Of a DNA stretch of 64,000 nucleotides, positions 1 through 15,288 are shown piece by piece. The DNA comes from Dillenia suffruticosa (lineage: Eukaryota; Streptophyta; Magnoliopsida; Dilleniales; Dilleniaceae), in contig JAVTVX010000024.1 in NCBI GenBank assembly GCA_033439265.1, forward strand, positions 8,663,001-8,727,000, in the 5' to 3' direction. The position numbers and the translations under genes are program-made. Within the stretch, counting starts at the first letter, position 1, and each line of letters begins with the position of its first letter. The notes below the pieces were generated by a model. The model was not told the DNA's origin, did no database searches, and saw only the letters and a list, made by a program, of their open reading frames with translations.

Positions 1-1523
1 AATTGTGAAAATAGGGAGTTAATACCCTTCTTAGAGGTGAGTGGATGATTCATTGTGATTTTAAATGAGTAAATTATTTAAGATTCTTTATAAATAATTT
101 TGAATAATTTTTATATGATTTATATGAATTGTTTTGTGATTGTGGAATGTCTGAAATGAAAATTTGAATTGCGAATACATCCATTGAGTTTATAAATAAT
201 TGTGTGCCATATATTGTGGAATATTTGAATTATGAATGTTATAGTACGATTTAAAAATTGTTTTGTTAAAATTCTAGCACATGAATTGTGAATTGAATAT
301 TTGCAAATGAAATGGTGCATGAGAATAATGGCTATAGTCATCCCCGCCACGGAGCGACCCGACGGGGTAACATGGTTGACGGTTGGATTAGATTAGCGAG
401 GGAGACAGACGTGACTCCCTTTACTGTATGTCGAGCTATATCTGGATGCACCCCAATAACACATGATTCAACGCCAAGAAAAGGGGTTTTGGTATTTTGA
501 GATATATTGAATGAAAACCCCTTGGTGGGCTTTTGTCCAGATTCGGCCAAACTTGGTACGGGAGTACTTTCATAAAAGGACCTCATGATTTTCGAGAAAT
601 ATGAATTAAATGGATGCACGTTTATTGAATTATCCTAATTTATTGAAAACATTTTCTTATATATATATATAATGTTGTTTATGAGTTATGCTTTGAGCAC
701 CCCACCTTCACCCCTCATATATTGTCATAATATCATTGCACTCTACTCACTGAGTATTCCCCATACTCACCCCTCTCTCACATTTTTTAGAGAAAGTTTA
801 GGTGGAAGACATCGATTTGAAACCGGCGGAAGACATCATTTTGTTGAAATTATATAGGTATTGATGGTGTAGGTTTTATTTTTGGATTAATATAGTATAA
901 CCCATGGAAGGAAACAATTGTACTATTTTTTTTATTTAGATTTGATTGATACTTATCATATCTCTTGGGGCAAATATTGATAGAATTCATATTTGGTTAT
1001 TGTGGAGTTTATTTTATTTTGTTTAAAACTTTGTTTTTAAAAAATTTATTGTTAAATTGGGATATTTGACTTTAGTTATGAATTTCGAGATATCTGATGT
1101 TTGAGAAAATTTTTATTAATATTTCTTTGATCGTTCGAGATGATCTTATGCATGTATTTGATTTCGATTGGCTAAGATGGCCTCCTACATCCCTGTTATG
1201 ATAAAATGGACCGGAACGGTCCCTTGTATACTGTTGAGTTGTATGTGGATGAAAAGGTGTTAGAAATTGTCTGGAAGGTCGGGTTGGCCAAATTGCATGC
1301 GTGCATGTACAGAGATGGATCGGTGGATCCTCTGTTTGTGTGTTCTTACATGCCTTTGATAATTGATAACCTATGAGAGTCATTTGAATGCTGTTGAGTT
1401 ATTTTTAAAACAAATTAAACAGGTGGAATGTCTTACGTTGTCCCGATATATAGGGAGGTGCTGCCCGTATGCCGAGATATTATGACGGTTATTGCGAACT
1501 CGACTCAAGGGTCGGGCATGACA
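1..1523 (+). repeat. 5' LTR of the chromovirus, 3' part only
   Basis: Base 1 aligns with about 7797 in the right LTR, and the match continues to a TGACA end at 1519-1523. About 1.05 kb of this LTR lies to the left of the window. Shared landmarks include ACTCACTGAGTATTCCC and the CGACTCAAGGGTC block just before the end. Confidence 0.92.
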
Positions 1524-1530
1524 ACTTTAT

Positions 1531-1542
1531 TGGTATCAGAGT
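1531..1542 (+). other. Primer-binding site (tRNA-Met type)
   Basis: TGGTATCAGAGT lies 7 bases after the LTR end. It matches the common plant initiator-Met primer site TGGTATCAGAGC except for the last base. Confidence 0.85.
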
Positions 1543-1784
1543 CAGATTCGATTTTCTTTTAAATGTTTGAAGATTTGAAATGTCTTCAAATGTCCCCAAT
1601 GATTTTTCAAAAGTTTTCAGAACAGTTTTCTTTTGAAAATTCATATTTATAAAAATTTTCAAAGAATGTACAAAAGCCTTCCTTGGATTCTTAGGGAATT
1701 AGGGATATCCTTTTTAGTGAGTTAAGTTATTAGTATTTCTCTTAACTCTATTTGCTAAACATAGTTTTTCCCTTGTAGATAACC

Positions 1785-4700
1785 ATGCCTCCACGTAGAA
1801 GGATGAAAAATGTAAACGAAATTCCTCCCCGAGAACACGAGGATGAGTCGTCCTCACATGCTCTACCACCGTCAGTGTCCATACACCCGACTCATTCAAC
1901 CGGGATTCCTACACCCCCTATAGCTACCCTCCAGCAAGTAATGGAGTGGTGAAGCACTTTCGAAGTACAGTACCAAGCTCCGCCTTAGACTTTAGCTCCT
2001 CCACCGGCTCCTTCTTCAATGCCAGCTGCTACACTGAGTACTCTAGTAGCACCTCCTCCTCCGGTTGCTGCACCAATCACCTACCCCACAGTTGAGTTGT
2101 CCAAGCTAATCAAAGAGGCGAGACAACTAGGGGGATCTGGTGATCCTGCGAAGGCTAAGAAGTGGATTAAGAGAGTCCGACGAGTTGTGACGGACATGGG
2201 CATTGACGATAGATTGAAACTCACGGTGGCGGTGAGATTGTTGGATGACAAAGTCAGTACTTGGTGGGAAGGTGTGCAAGAAAGGGCAACCACACTTCTT
2301 AAGTGGGACGATTTTCCTAGGGAATTCAATGAGAGATTCTATACATGATTTGATCGGGACTCGAAGAGAAGGGAGTTTCTTCGACTTCGCCAAGGAAATA
2401 TGTCCGTAGTGGAATATGAGGCGAAATTTAGAAGTCTATCATCTTTTGTACTGGAGTTAATAACTTTATAAGAGTATAGGCTCTTCAAGTTTGAGGACGG
2501 TTTGAATTTAAACATCCGGGAGAGGATGTCGGTTACAGATAAGCACACGTATCAGAATGTGTTGTAATTGGCCTTAAGGGCTGAGCAAATTGTGCTTGAA
2601 AGAGGCAATGTAAGGGATCATCGTGGAAAGAAGAGATTCGGCGGGTTCACATTGGACCAAGGTTCTAAGAAAAGTAGGACCACAAGTGTTTATAGTGGTG
2701 GATCCGTTTCAGGATCGATTGACTCTCCTCAAGACCAACAATTTTTCAAACCGAATGCTCCTAATAGAAATGTTGGATCGGGAGCAAGACCACGGGGAAG
2801 TGAAGTAGAATCTTGCCTACTTGTAAGGGGTATCATATAGGTCTATATAGGGGATCCAAACGATGTTATCATTGCGGGAATGAGGGTCACCTCAGATATG
2901 CTTGCCCGGAGTTGAATTCTGAAAGACAAGGAAGTCGTCAAGTTAGGGGACTTCCTAGTGGTTCCAAGAGAGACCCGACTACTAATTCGACACCTTCCAC
3001 CAGTGCTACTCCTAGGACGGGTATAGGAAGAAATACCGTAACCGCCCCTACTCAGCATACCCAGTCTAGATCTCAGGCCAGAATCTATGTTATGACCAAT
3101 GAAGAGGCCCAGGCCAATCCGATTGTGGTTACAGGTAAACCACTTTGAAACTTGAACTAGCAATTTAAAATGTGGTATAGATGGTTTATTATTATGATTT
3201 GAGAAATAATAATGATGCGATTTTTTTTATGATCGTTAGATAGATATATGAAATATTAATGATTGTGTGGAATGATGAGATGTCGAAGGGTCATATATAT
3301 GAATTGTGAAATTTGTTGATTGATTACTTATTTGCTTATGGTTTATGCTGATAGATACGATAAAAATTTTTGATATTGATACTCATGTACTCATAGATAC
3401 TGTGTCTAATAATTCATTTGTGAGTTCGGGATTTACTAGGCATTCTGATAGGCCTTTAGTTTCACTTGTTGAGGATTTGTTGGTTATTACACCTTTGGAG
3501 GAGCACTTGATTAGGGATACAGTGTATAAGAATTGTGAGGTGAAGATCAGTAGGGTAACTCTTGAAGCGGACTTGATTCTGTTGAAAATGAAAGATTTTG
3601 ACGTCATTCTATGCATGGATTAGCTATATCTTCACCGAAATTTAGTGAACTGTTTCACTAAGGAAGTGAAATTTCGTAAGCCAGGGCATCCTCTATTTGT
3701 ATTTACCGGTGAACGAGGAGTCTTGTCGAGCTGTGTAATTTCAACTCTTGAAATACGGAGATTAGTGCATAAAGGATGCAAAACTTATTTAGCTCACATT
3801 TATTGACACCACGGTGGAAAGTTCTAATTTGAATGATATTCCTGTGGTGAATGAGCTTCCGGACGTTTTTCCAAAAAAGTTGCTTGGGTTGCCACCTATT
3901 CCAGAATTTGATTTTACCATAGATCTTGTTCCCGGCACGGCACCAATTTCTATTCCTCCCTATTGAATGGCACCTGCAGAATTGAAAGAATTGAAGGTTC
4001 AACTCCAAGAGTTGTTGGACAGGGGGTTTATCAGGCTGAGCACATAGTCTTGGGGTGCTCCGGTCTTGTTTGTGAAGAAAAAGAACTGAACCCTTCGACT
4101 ATATATTAACTACCGACAGTTCAACAAGGTAACAATCAAGAATAAGTATCCCCTCCCCAGGATTGATGATCTGTTCAATCAATTCCAAGGTACAAGCGTC
4201 TTTTCAAAGATCGATTGGAGGTCCGGTTATCATCAGTTGAAAATAAATGATGATGATGTATACAAGACTGCGTTTAGGACGCAGTACGAACACTACAAAA
4301 TTTTAGTAATACCCTTTGGATTAACGAATGCTCTGACAGCTTTCATGGATCTGATGAACCGAATCTTCCATTCTTACCTTGACAAGTTTGTCATAGTCTT
4401 CATCGATGACATCTTGGTATATTCCATGAGTGATGAAAAACATTCTGAACATCTCCGAATCATCCTGCAAACTCTTAGGGAAAAGAAATTATATGTCAAA
4501 TTCTCCAAATGTGAGTTTTGGTTTAAGGAAATTAGGTTTCTGAGACATGTTGTATCTAAGGATGGGATTTTTGTGGATCCAGTAAAAGTAGAAGCTATTC
4601 TGAAGTGGGAACAGCCTAAGAATGTCACCGAAGTGAGAAACTTCCTCGGATTGGCTGGTTATTATCGGAGATTCATAGAAGGGTTTTCAAAGGTAGCTGC

Positions 4701-6665
4701 TCCAATGACTAATTTGACTCGGAAGGGGGTTAAATATAAATGGAGTGACAAATGCGAGCAGAGTTTCCAAGAACTTAAAAGAAGATTGACTTCAGCTCCT
4801 ATCCTTGCAATTCCCACTAGTGGCGACAGTGATTTTGTGGAATATAATGACGCTAGCAAGCAAGGACTAGAGTGTGTGTTGATGCACGACGATAGGGTGA
4901 TTGCTTATGCCTCTCGCCAACTAAAGAAACAGGAAGTAAACTATCCTACTCATGACTTGGAGTTGGCTGCCATTGTCTTCGCTTTAAGGATTTGGCGGCA
5001 TTATTTATATGGGGTTACTTGTAAAATCTTTACCGATTACAAAAGTCTAAAATACCTGCTCACTCAGAAGGAGATAAACTTAAGGCAACGGAGGTGGTTG
5101 GTACTAATCAAGGATTATGATTTGGTGATTGATTACCACCCCGGAAAGGCGAATGTAGTTGCGGATGTTTTAAGCCACAAATTTTCATCTTCAACATCCC
5201 AAGAAAGTTCCTACCTCACTTGTTTAGTTGGACTCCGAGCACTTGGAGTCGAATTAGTTAAGGATAATCATGGTGCACTATTAGCCAAGTTTATAGTGAG
5301 GCCTACCTTGGTAGACCGCATTTGGGAGTTTCAAGCAATCGATGAGGAATTAAAGGACATAGTAGAGAATATTCAAAAATGGAAAGGCGGTGAGTTTCAG
5401 ATCCGGGAAGATGGACTTGTAACTTATGGGAGATGCATAAGTATTCCAAAGAATGAGAATCTTCAGAAAGCCATACTTAAAGATACACATTCCTCGACAT
5501 ATGCAATGCATCTGGGGAGTACCAAAATATACCGAACCATCAAGCAATCATATTGGTGGTCCGGATTGAAGAGAGAGATAGTTGAGTTTGTTACTAAATG
5601 TCTAGTGTGCCAACAAGTCAAAGCCAAACACTAGAGGCCAACCGATCTCCAACCACTACCGATTCCCGAATGGAAGTCGGAGTACATCTCCTTGGATTTC
5701 ATTGTGGGATTGCCACGTACTCCAAGACGTCACGATACCATTTGGGTGATTGTGGACCATCTCACCAAGTCGGCTCACTTTTTGACGATTCAGAACATCT
5801 ATTCCTTGGAAAATTTGATCAAATTATACATTGATGAGATCGTAAGACTTCACGAAGTTCCGGTATCCATTGTATCGGATCGTGATCCTCGATTTACTTC
5901 TCGCTTTTGGCCAAAACTATAAGAGTCCTTAGAGACTAAGCTGAAATTCAGCACTGCTTTCCATCCTCAAACAGATGGGCAGTCCGAGCATACAATCCAA
6001 ACATTGGAAGACATTAGAGCATGTGTCATGGACTTTCAAGGGAGTTGGGATAAACATCTTCCATTGGTCGAATTTATTTATAATAACAGCTATCAAGTTA
6101 GCATAAGAACATGTCGAACTCTATTGCATTGGAATGAGGTTGAAGAAAGGAAGATTGAAGCATAAAGCTGATTGAGACCACTAAAGAAAACGTGAATTTG
6201 ATTCAGGAAAGAATGAAAATGACTCAAGATAGCCAAAAGAGCTACACCGACAAGAGGAGGAGACCCTTTGAGTTTGAAGTAGGGGATAGGGTATTTTGAA
6301 AGTTTCTCCTTGGAAGGGTATCATTCAATTTCAGAAACGAGAAAAGTTAAACTCTCGATATATCGGACCATTCAAAATCATTGAAAGAGTCAGGAAAGTA
6401 GCATATCGGTTAGAATTGTTGCTGAAATTGTAGAGAATCCATGACGTTTTTCACATCTCAATGTTGAGGAAGTACTTCCGGATCCTTCACACATTTTGGA
6501 AGCACCTCCGGTAGAGCTGAATAAAAATTTGAGTTTCAAGATACAACCGGTGAAAATCATTGATCGACAAAACAAGCAGTTGAAGAGTAAACAAATCCCC
6601 GTGGTCAAGGTATTATGGAGAAGTAATCAAGCGGAAGAGGAAACTTGAGAGACCGAAGAGTTGAT
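1785..6665 (+). pseudogene. gag-pol region of the chromovirus (fossil)
   Basis: Fossil coding region. Gag opens at about 1785 (MPPRRRMKN) and has a CCHC knuckle near 2860-2905 (CYHCGNEGHLRYAC). A retropepsin-like segment lies near 3360-3610. Reverse transcriptase spans about 3850-4600 and shows FIDDILVYS; RNase H follows to about 5170. Integrase starts at about 5480 with its HHCC finger, continues into the core at about 5690-5920, and ends in the chromodomain-like tail. The longest open segment, 4237-5634, covers RT, RNase H and the integrase finger. The region as a whole is broken and not expected to give a working polyprotein. Confidence 0.9.
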
Positions 6666-6747
6666 GCAAAAACAGCACCCCCAACTTTTTAATGTGTAAT
6701 TTTCTTTTAAATTTCGAGAATGAAATTTTTTTTAGGGAGTTAAGTGT

Positions 6748-8419
6748 TGTAGCACCAAGAAAAAAATAAAAAATAAAAAATAAAAAAGTCAACATTTTCA
6801 AATTTCCAATAAACACACTCTCTCTTTTCCCTCTCCTCTCACTTTCCTAATCACCCGAAATTTTTTTTTTCTCTTCTTCCTCTCATCCTCCTGCTCTCGT
6901 CTCTGTTTCTCTCATTCTCTCCCTCTCTATTTCTCTCATTCTCTCTTCCTGCCGTCTCTCTCTTTTTTCTCTCTGTTTTCTCTCTTCCGCGCACAAATAG
7001 AGCTCTCTCTTTCCTTTTCTCCCTTGCACGCGAACAATTCTCACTCTCTCCCTCCTTTGCTCACTTGCGCAGTGCTCGCTGTGAGCACTTCCCTTCTATT
7101 GAAGCCCCAAACAGGCGCCCAGTGGATCCTTCGAACACCCTAAACTACCTGCACTCATCTCCTACGTAGGTAAGGGTGAAAGTTCTAACCTATAGCTCAA
7201 GAGTTTTGATTTTCATAGTGATTAAGCTTAAATTTCTAAACTTTGCTTCAATTTGGAAGCATTTCAGATTCCGGACTGAATTGAACAGCTCACAAAAGTT
7301 AGGTTTGTGAATGTGAAAATCCTAGGTGAGGGAAATTCTAATTCTTTCGATAAATGGAATGAATTTAGGGGTTAATTTAGGGTGAGAAATCCTGTATATG
7401 AGCTGAAAATGTATGGGATTTGAATAAGATGCATTTCTGAAATTCTATATTTGATTATTAAGGTTAAGTCTAGAATTTTACATGAACTAAGCTATCTGAT
7501 ACTAAAGAAGCATGTTAGAGAATAATAGGATCTTGTTAGGTTGATTAAAATAGTTTTCCTTAGAGTTGAATTTAAAATATGTATGAAAAATATTAGGATT
7601 ATATAAATTCAGAAGAAAATTGGGCAAATAATCATAGATTGATGGAATCAGAACCTAGAATTATGATTTTGTAAATTAAGGTTATATTAAATTATGAGAA
7701 ATTTGAAAACCCTTTAATGGGATCTTATTTGATAATAAATTGTGATGATTGGTTTAGATTAATCTTTTGGAGACTCGAAAGGAGTCATTATGGAGTAATT
7801 GTAGAAATAGGGAGTGAATACCCTCCTTAGAAGTGAGTGGATGGTTTATCGTGATTTTAAATGAATAAATTACTTAAAATTCTTTATAAATGATTTTGAA
7901 TAATTTTTATATGATTTATATGAATTGTTTTGTGATTGTGGGATGTTTGAAATGAAAATTTGAATTGTGAATGCATCCATTGTAAATAAATGTGTGTCAT
8001 ATATTGTAGAATATTTGAATTATGAATGTTATAGTACGATTTAGAAATTGTTTTGTTAAAATTCTGGCACATAAATTATGAATTGGATATTTTCAAATGA
8101 AATGGTGCACCCCCACGGAGCGACCGGATGAGTAACATGGTTGAGGGTTGGATTAGATTACGGGGGAGACAGACGTGACTCCCTTTATTGTATGTCGAGT
8201 TATATATGGATGTACCCCAGTGAGGCACGATTCAACGCCAAGAAAAGGAGTTTTGGTATTTTGAGATATATAGAATAAAAACCCATTGGCGGGCTTTCGT
8301 CCAGATTCAACCAAACCTGGTATGGGAATGCTTTCATAGAAGGATCTCATGATTTTTAAAAAATATGAATTAAATGGATGCACGTTTGTTGAATTATCCT
8401 GATTTATTGAAATCATTTT

Positions 8420-8461
<42 letters not shown>

Positions 8462-9317
8462 TTTATGAGTTATGCTTTGACTTCTCCACCTTCACTCCTC
8501 ATTTATGGTCACAAAACCATTGCACTCCACTCACTGAGTATTCCCAATACTCACACCTCTCTCACATTTTTCAGAGGAAGTTTTGATGTAAGACATTGAT
8601 TTGGAACCAGTGGAAGACATCATTTTACTAAAATTTTATAGATATTGATGGTGTATGTTTTATTTTGGATTAATGTAGTATAACCCATGGAAAGAAACAA
8701 TTGTACTATTCTTTTAATTTGAATTTGATTGATACTTATCCTATCTCTGGGGCAAGTATTGATAGAATCCATACTTGGTAACTGTGGAGCTTGTTTTATT
8801 TTGTTTAAAACTTTGTTTTTGAAAAATTTATTGTTAAATTGGGACATTTAGACTTTACTTATGAATTTTAAGATATTTGGTATTTGAGAAAATTTTTATT
8901 AATATTTCTTTTATTGGTCGAGATGGTCTTATGTATGTATTTAATTTTGATTGGGTAAGATGGCCTCCTGCATGCCTGTTATGATAAAATGGACTGGGAG
9001 AGTCCTTTGTATACTGTTGAGTTGTATGTAGATGAAAGGGTGTTGAAAATTGTCTGGAAGATCAGGTTGGCCAAATTACAAGTGTGCATATACAAGGATG
9101 GATCGATAGATCCTTTGTTTGTGTGTCCTTGTATGCCTTTGATAATTGATGACCTATGAGAGTCATTTGAATGCTGTTAAATTGTTTTTAAAATAGGTTG
9201 AACGGGTGGAATGCCTTGTGTTGTCCCGGTATATGGGGAGATGCTGTCCGTATGCCGAGATAATGCGACGGTTGTTGGCGGTTGTTGCGTACTCGACTCA
9301 AGGGTCAGAACGTGACA
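6748..9317 (+). repeat. 3' LTR of the chromovirus, complete (about 2.57 kb)
   Basis: Begins TGTAGCACC just after a purine-rich tract (TTTTTTTTAGGGAGTTAAG) and ends TGACA. Its last 1.52 kb repeats window bases 1-1523. A long TA run (8422-8455) replaces a shorter one in the left copy. The 5' part carries CT-rich sequence at 6820-7060. Confidence 0.9.
8422..8455. repeat. (TA)n microsatellite
   Basis: About 17 TA units inside the 3' LTR. The same place in the 5' LTR (about 658-671) holds a much shorter run, so it grew after insertion. Confidence 0.95.
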
Positions 9318-10471
9318 AATATTTTCTCCCTATGACATATTACTATATATTATCCCACAATTTCTTCATCTGAGTTGGTCAAAATACTACAATATTATCA
9401 ATTTTTTCTGTAAACACCTTTATTCCCAAACATTTTTCTCAAAATTTCCCCCCAGAAATTTCTCACTCAAAACTATTACCTGACAGATAATATTACAGTC
9501 TCCAAACAAACTATGATATTCAATCTTGAAAAATTTTGCAGCAAGTGCTCTGTTCAGGCTTCAAAAGTATCAATAAGCTGATGAAACTTACTTCCTGAAA
9601 CAAAATTTAAGTTACATATTTCCGCTTGCTTAGAGAATTCTGTTTGCAATGGTCATCTAAGCACACCAGTATAAGCTTTTTATGGAGTCCCCATTTTAAT
9701 TGATACTGTCATATACACTTTTCAAGAAGAAATTCAGAAGCAAACCACGGTGTTTCACCGAGTAACAAGTCAACAGTTTTGAACTTTTCGTACCCCCCCC
9801 CAAACGAATTCCTTACATAGAAAAGCCTATGATTATTTTTCTAGGAAAAATCATTTTCTATTCTTCAATTATATCAGGAATATTATTTAGGAGACAGATC
9901 AGGTAAGACCAAATTGAATTTTCATTACGAACATAGAGTTCCAAAAATATTTTAATCCCAAAAGAACTATGTTAAAACATAAATGAATTGTTCCTCATTT
10001 GAGACCATACTAACTGAGAGTGTTGAATTGGCCTGGTCACACAATGACCCTTTTTTAAAAATCATTGATCTGTTCATCATCATTTATAAGAAACTTATTA
10101 AATTACACAAAACATAATCTGCCAATTAAAAATTAATCAAGACTTCTTATTCTACATTATCCACTGTTTTAATATAATTAGCTTGCATCTACTTTCAAAT
10201 ATATACACAACATTGAATATTTAATAGTGGCTTATTTCAACTATCTTGCTTGATGCAATTGGTTAACTATAAGTTTTTAAATTCTAACAAAGATGTGCCT
10301 TAGATTAAAATATGAAAAAAAATGAACTTATAAGACATTGACATCTTACTTGCTAAGCGTGTGTGTGTACGTGTATATGTGCGCATACTCTAGAAATGAT
10401 CATCACAACTAGTATTGAATTTTGTCTTTCCTCAAAAGCAAACAAAAAACAAAATTAGCTGAGCCCCTAAA
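9318..10471. other. Intergenic, upstream of the subtilase
   Basis: AT-rich sequence with no supported gene. It should contain the subtilase promoter, but I cannot point to a clear TATA box; GTGTATATGTGCGC at about 10371 is the nearest candidate. A short C run lies at about 9793. Confidence 0.5.
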
Positions 10472-13767
<3,296 letters not shown>

Positions 13768-13800
13768 TAGTCTTCTCCAACATATGCAAACAGATACGAG

Positions 13801-13806
13801 AATAAA
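13801..13806 (+). terminator. Candidate poly(A) signal of the subtilase
   Basis: AATAAA lies 34 bases after the stop codon, a plausible distance for a plant near-upstream element. Confidence 0.45.
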
Positions 13807-14649
13807 AGCATCTGATGTCACTTGAAATTTGTTAAATTTGATTTGTTTTGGTGTTACATGAAGGAAAGTAAATGGCCTCTTTGCATTTTCTTTACATTTT
13901 ATGTTTCTTATTTGTAAAGCCTAATTTTTTTTACCCTGATCTCTTGTTGGTCTCCTGTAATAGCTTAAGCCCAAACATGGTGAAGAGGCTGCACAACTAG
14001 TATGTGACAACAATAAATTTTTGTTCTCTAGAACATAATTTCAAAGCTAAGGAAAAAAAGTATGAATAGATCTTTACCAAATATGGCTGACGTTAGTCAT
14101 TTGGCAACATTTAGATCTAACTTTTGGATTGAGTTGAATCTAATCAAATCAAGTATTCTTTCAATTTTGTTAACAACGTTTCAGTTCATGAGCACCACTC
14201 GCAGTTATTCTTTCAAATGAATCAAACCATTTAATATCATCCCAACTATGTTTATTTATTAACTACTGGTTAATGTTCAAAACTCTTTTGTTCATCCCTC
14301 ATATTTGATTTTATTAATGCTTTTCCCCCTGATTCTTCTTTATATATATATATATGTATACAGTGACAGTGAGTTACTGAAAGCAGATAAACCAAAGCTT
14401 TCATAATTTCACATAATATGCTATCATACAATCCTTAATAAATAAAAATTACTACCAAAATTCAAATTTACTTCATTAAAAAAAATGTGCCGGAAGTTTC
14501 TGTTCCAGCCGGAGTGGTTATATTTTCCTATTGCGACAATAAAGGATCGGTGACCCGGATCTCAGTAGTCCTTTTCTTTCGATTTGTTCAAAAGAGTTTT
14601 GTTTATGTTAGACCCCACTAAATGCTACAGCAAATAGATAAATTATAAT
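13807..14649. other. Intergenic, downstream of the subtilase
   Basis: AT-rich with no gene seen. A TA run lies at about 14340-14356. The stretch 14480-14640 is less AT-rich and may be the 3' untranslated tail of the LINE that continues on the minus strand. Confidence 0.4.
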
Positions 14650-14716
14650 TCGATTTTTTTGTTTTTGTTACAAAGAGGAGAAGGAAGCTAATTTTTGAAA
14701 GAGTGAAGGAATCCAT
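14650..14716 (-). mobile_element. 3' tail of an L1 LINE, split off by the copia insertion
   Basis: On the minus strand this joins in frame with the LINE sequence at 19694 once the copia element and one copy of its TCCAT duplication are left out. It reads a few more residues (SFTLSKISFLLL), then becomes A-rich (AACAAAAACAAAAAAA), as a LINE 3' end would. The exact LINE end is uncertain. Confidence 0.5.
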
Positions 14717-15116
14717 TGTTGGCAACACAAGTGTGATTTTGGGTTAAGCTACACTTACAAGGAACAATGGATGGAATGAGAGAACTAGAGGAAGATTGAA
14801 AAACTAAAATTACTTGAGAGACTTGGTTTTCAATTGAAAACCAAGTTGAGTTTATATATGACTTAAGTCCAGATCCACATTTAATATAACGATTCAATGT
14901 TAGGAATACAACAACCACACAATCATTTGATCTTTTGGAGTTTCTAGACATGGTCTACGTATTTGATCTTGTCTTCTCGGTATTTGGTGTGATTATTGAT
15001 CTTCTATGACTCACCTTATTTCTACATTTTCATAGTACTAGACTCTTGATGCTTCTCAATAATTATGGCTCCAATGAAGAGTCATTTTGTCTTTATATCA
15101 AGTTTATCTACTAACA
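14717..15116 (-). repeat. 3' LTR of the copia element
   Basis: 400 bp, bounded by TG and CA. In element orientation it is preceded by a purine-rich tract. Confidence 0.95.
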
Positions 15117-15132
15117 CCCCCTCTTAAACTTG
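15117..15132 (-). other. Polypurine tract of the copia element
   Basis: The minus strand reads AAGTTTAAGAGGGGG directly before the 3' LTR start, the usual plus-strand primer for reverse transcription. Confidence 0.8.
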
Positions 15133-15288
15133 ATCTTCTTGTGATTCCTAACATCACCAGCATCTTCTTGAAGTTTTCAGTATTGAGAGGTTTTGTGAAA
15201 ACGTTAGCAACTTGATCAAGAGACTTAACATTTTGAAGTTGAATCTCCATTCTTTCAATATACTCGCGAATGAAATGATATCGAGTGT

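Larger units (their letters stand above)
1..9317 (+). mobile_element. Ty3/gypsy chromovirus (Tekay/Del-like), cut by window edge
   Basis: Old LTR retrotransposon on the + strand. Its left LTR starts before the window; its right LTR is complete. Order of parts: LTR, tRNA-Met-type primer site, gag, CCHC knuckle, protease, reverse transcriptase, RNase H, integrase, a chromodomain-like tail, polypurine tract, LTR. The order RT-RNase H-integrase is that of Ty3/gypsy. The C-terminal tail (about 6529-6665, with VVKVLWRS and a following EEE) resembles the chromodomain end of Tekay/Del chromoviruses, which also carry long LTRs. The element is broken, with clearly more than ten breaks. The first 200 aligned LTR bases differ by roughly 8-9% by eye, suggesting an insertion several million years old. 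The 5' duplication of the target lies outside the window, so the pairing at 9318 (AATAT) cannot be checked. Confidence 0.92.
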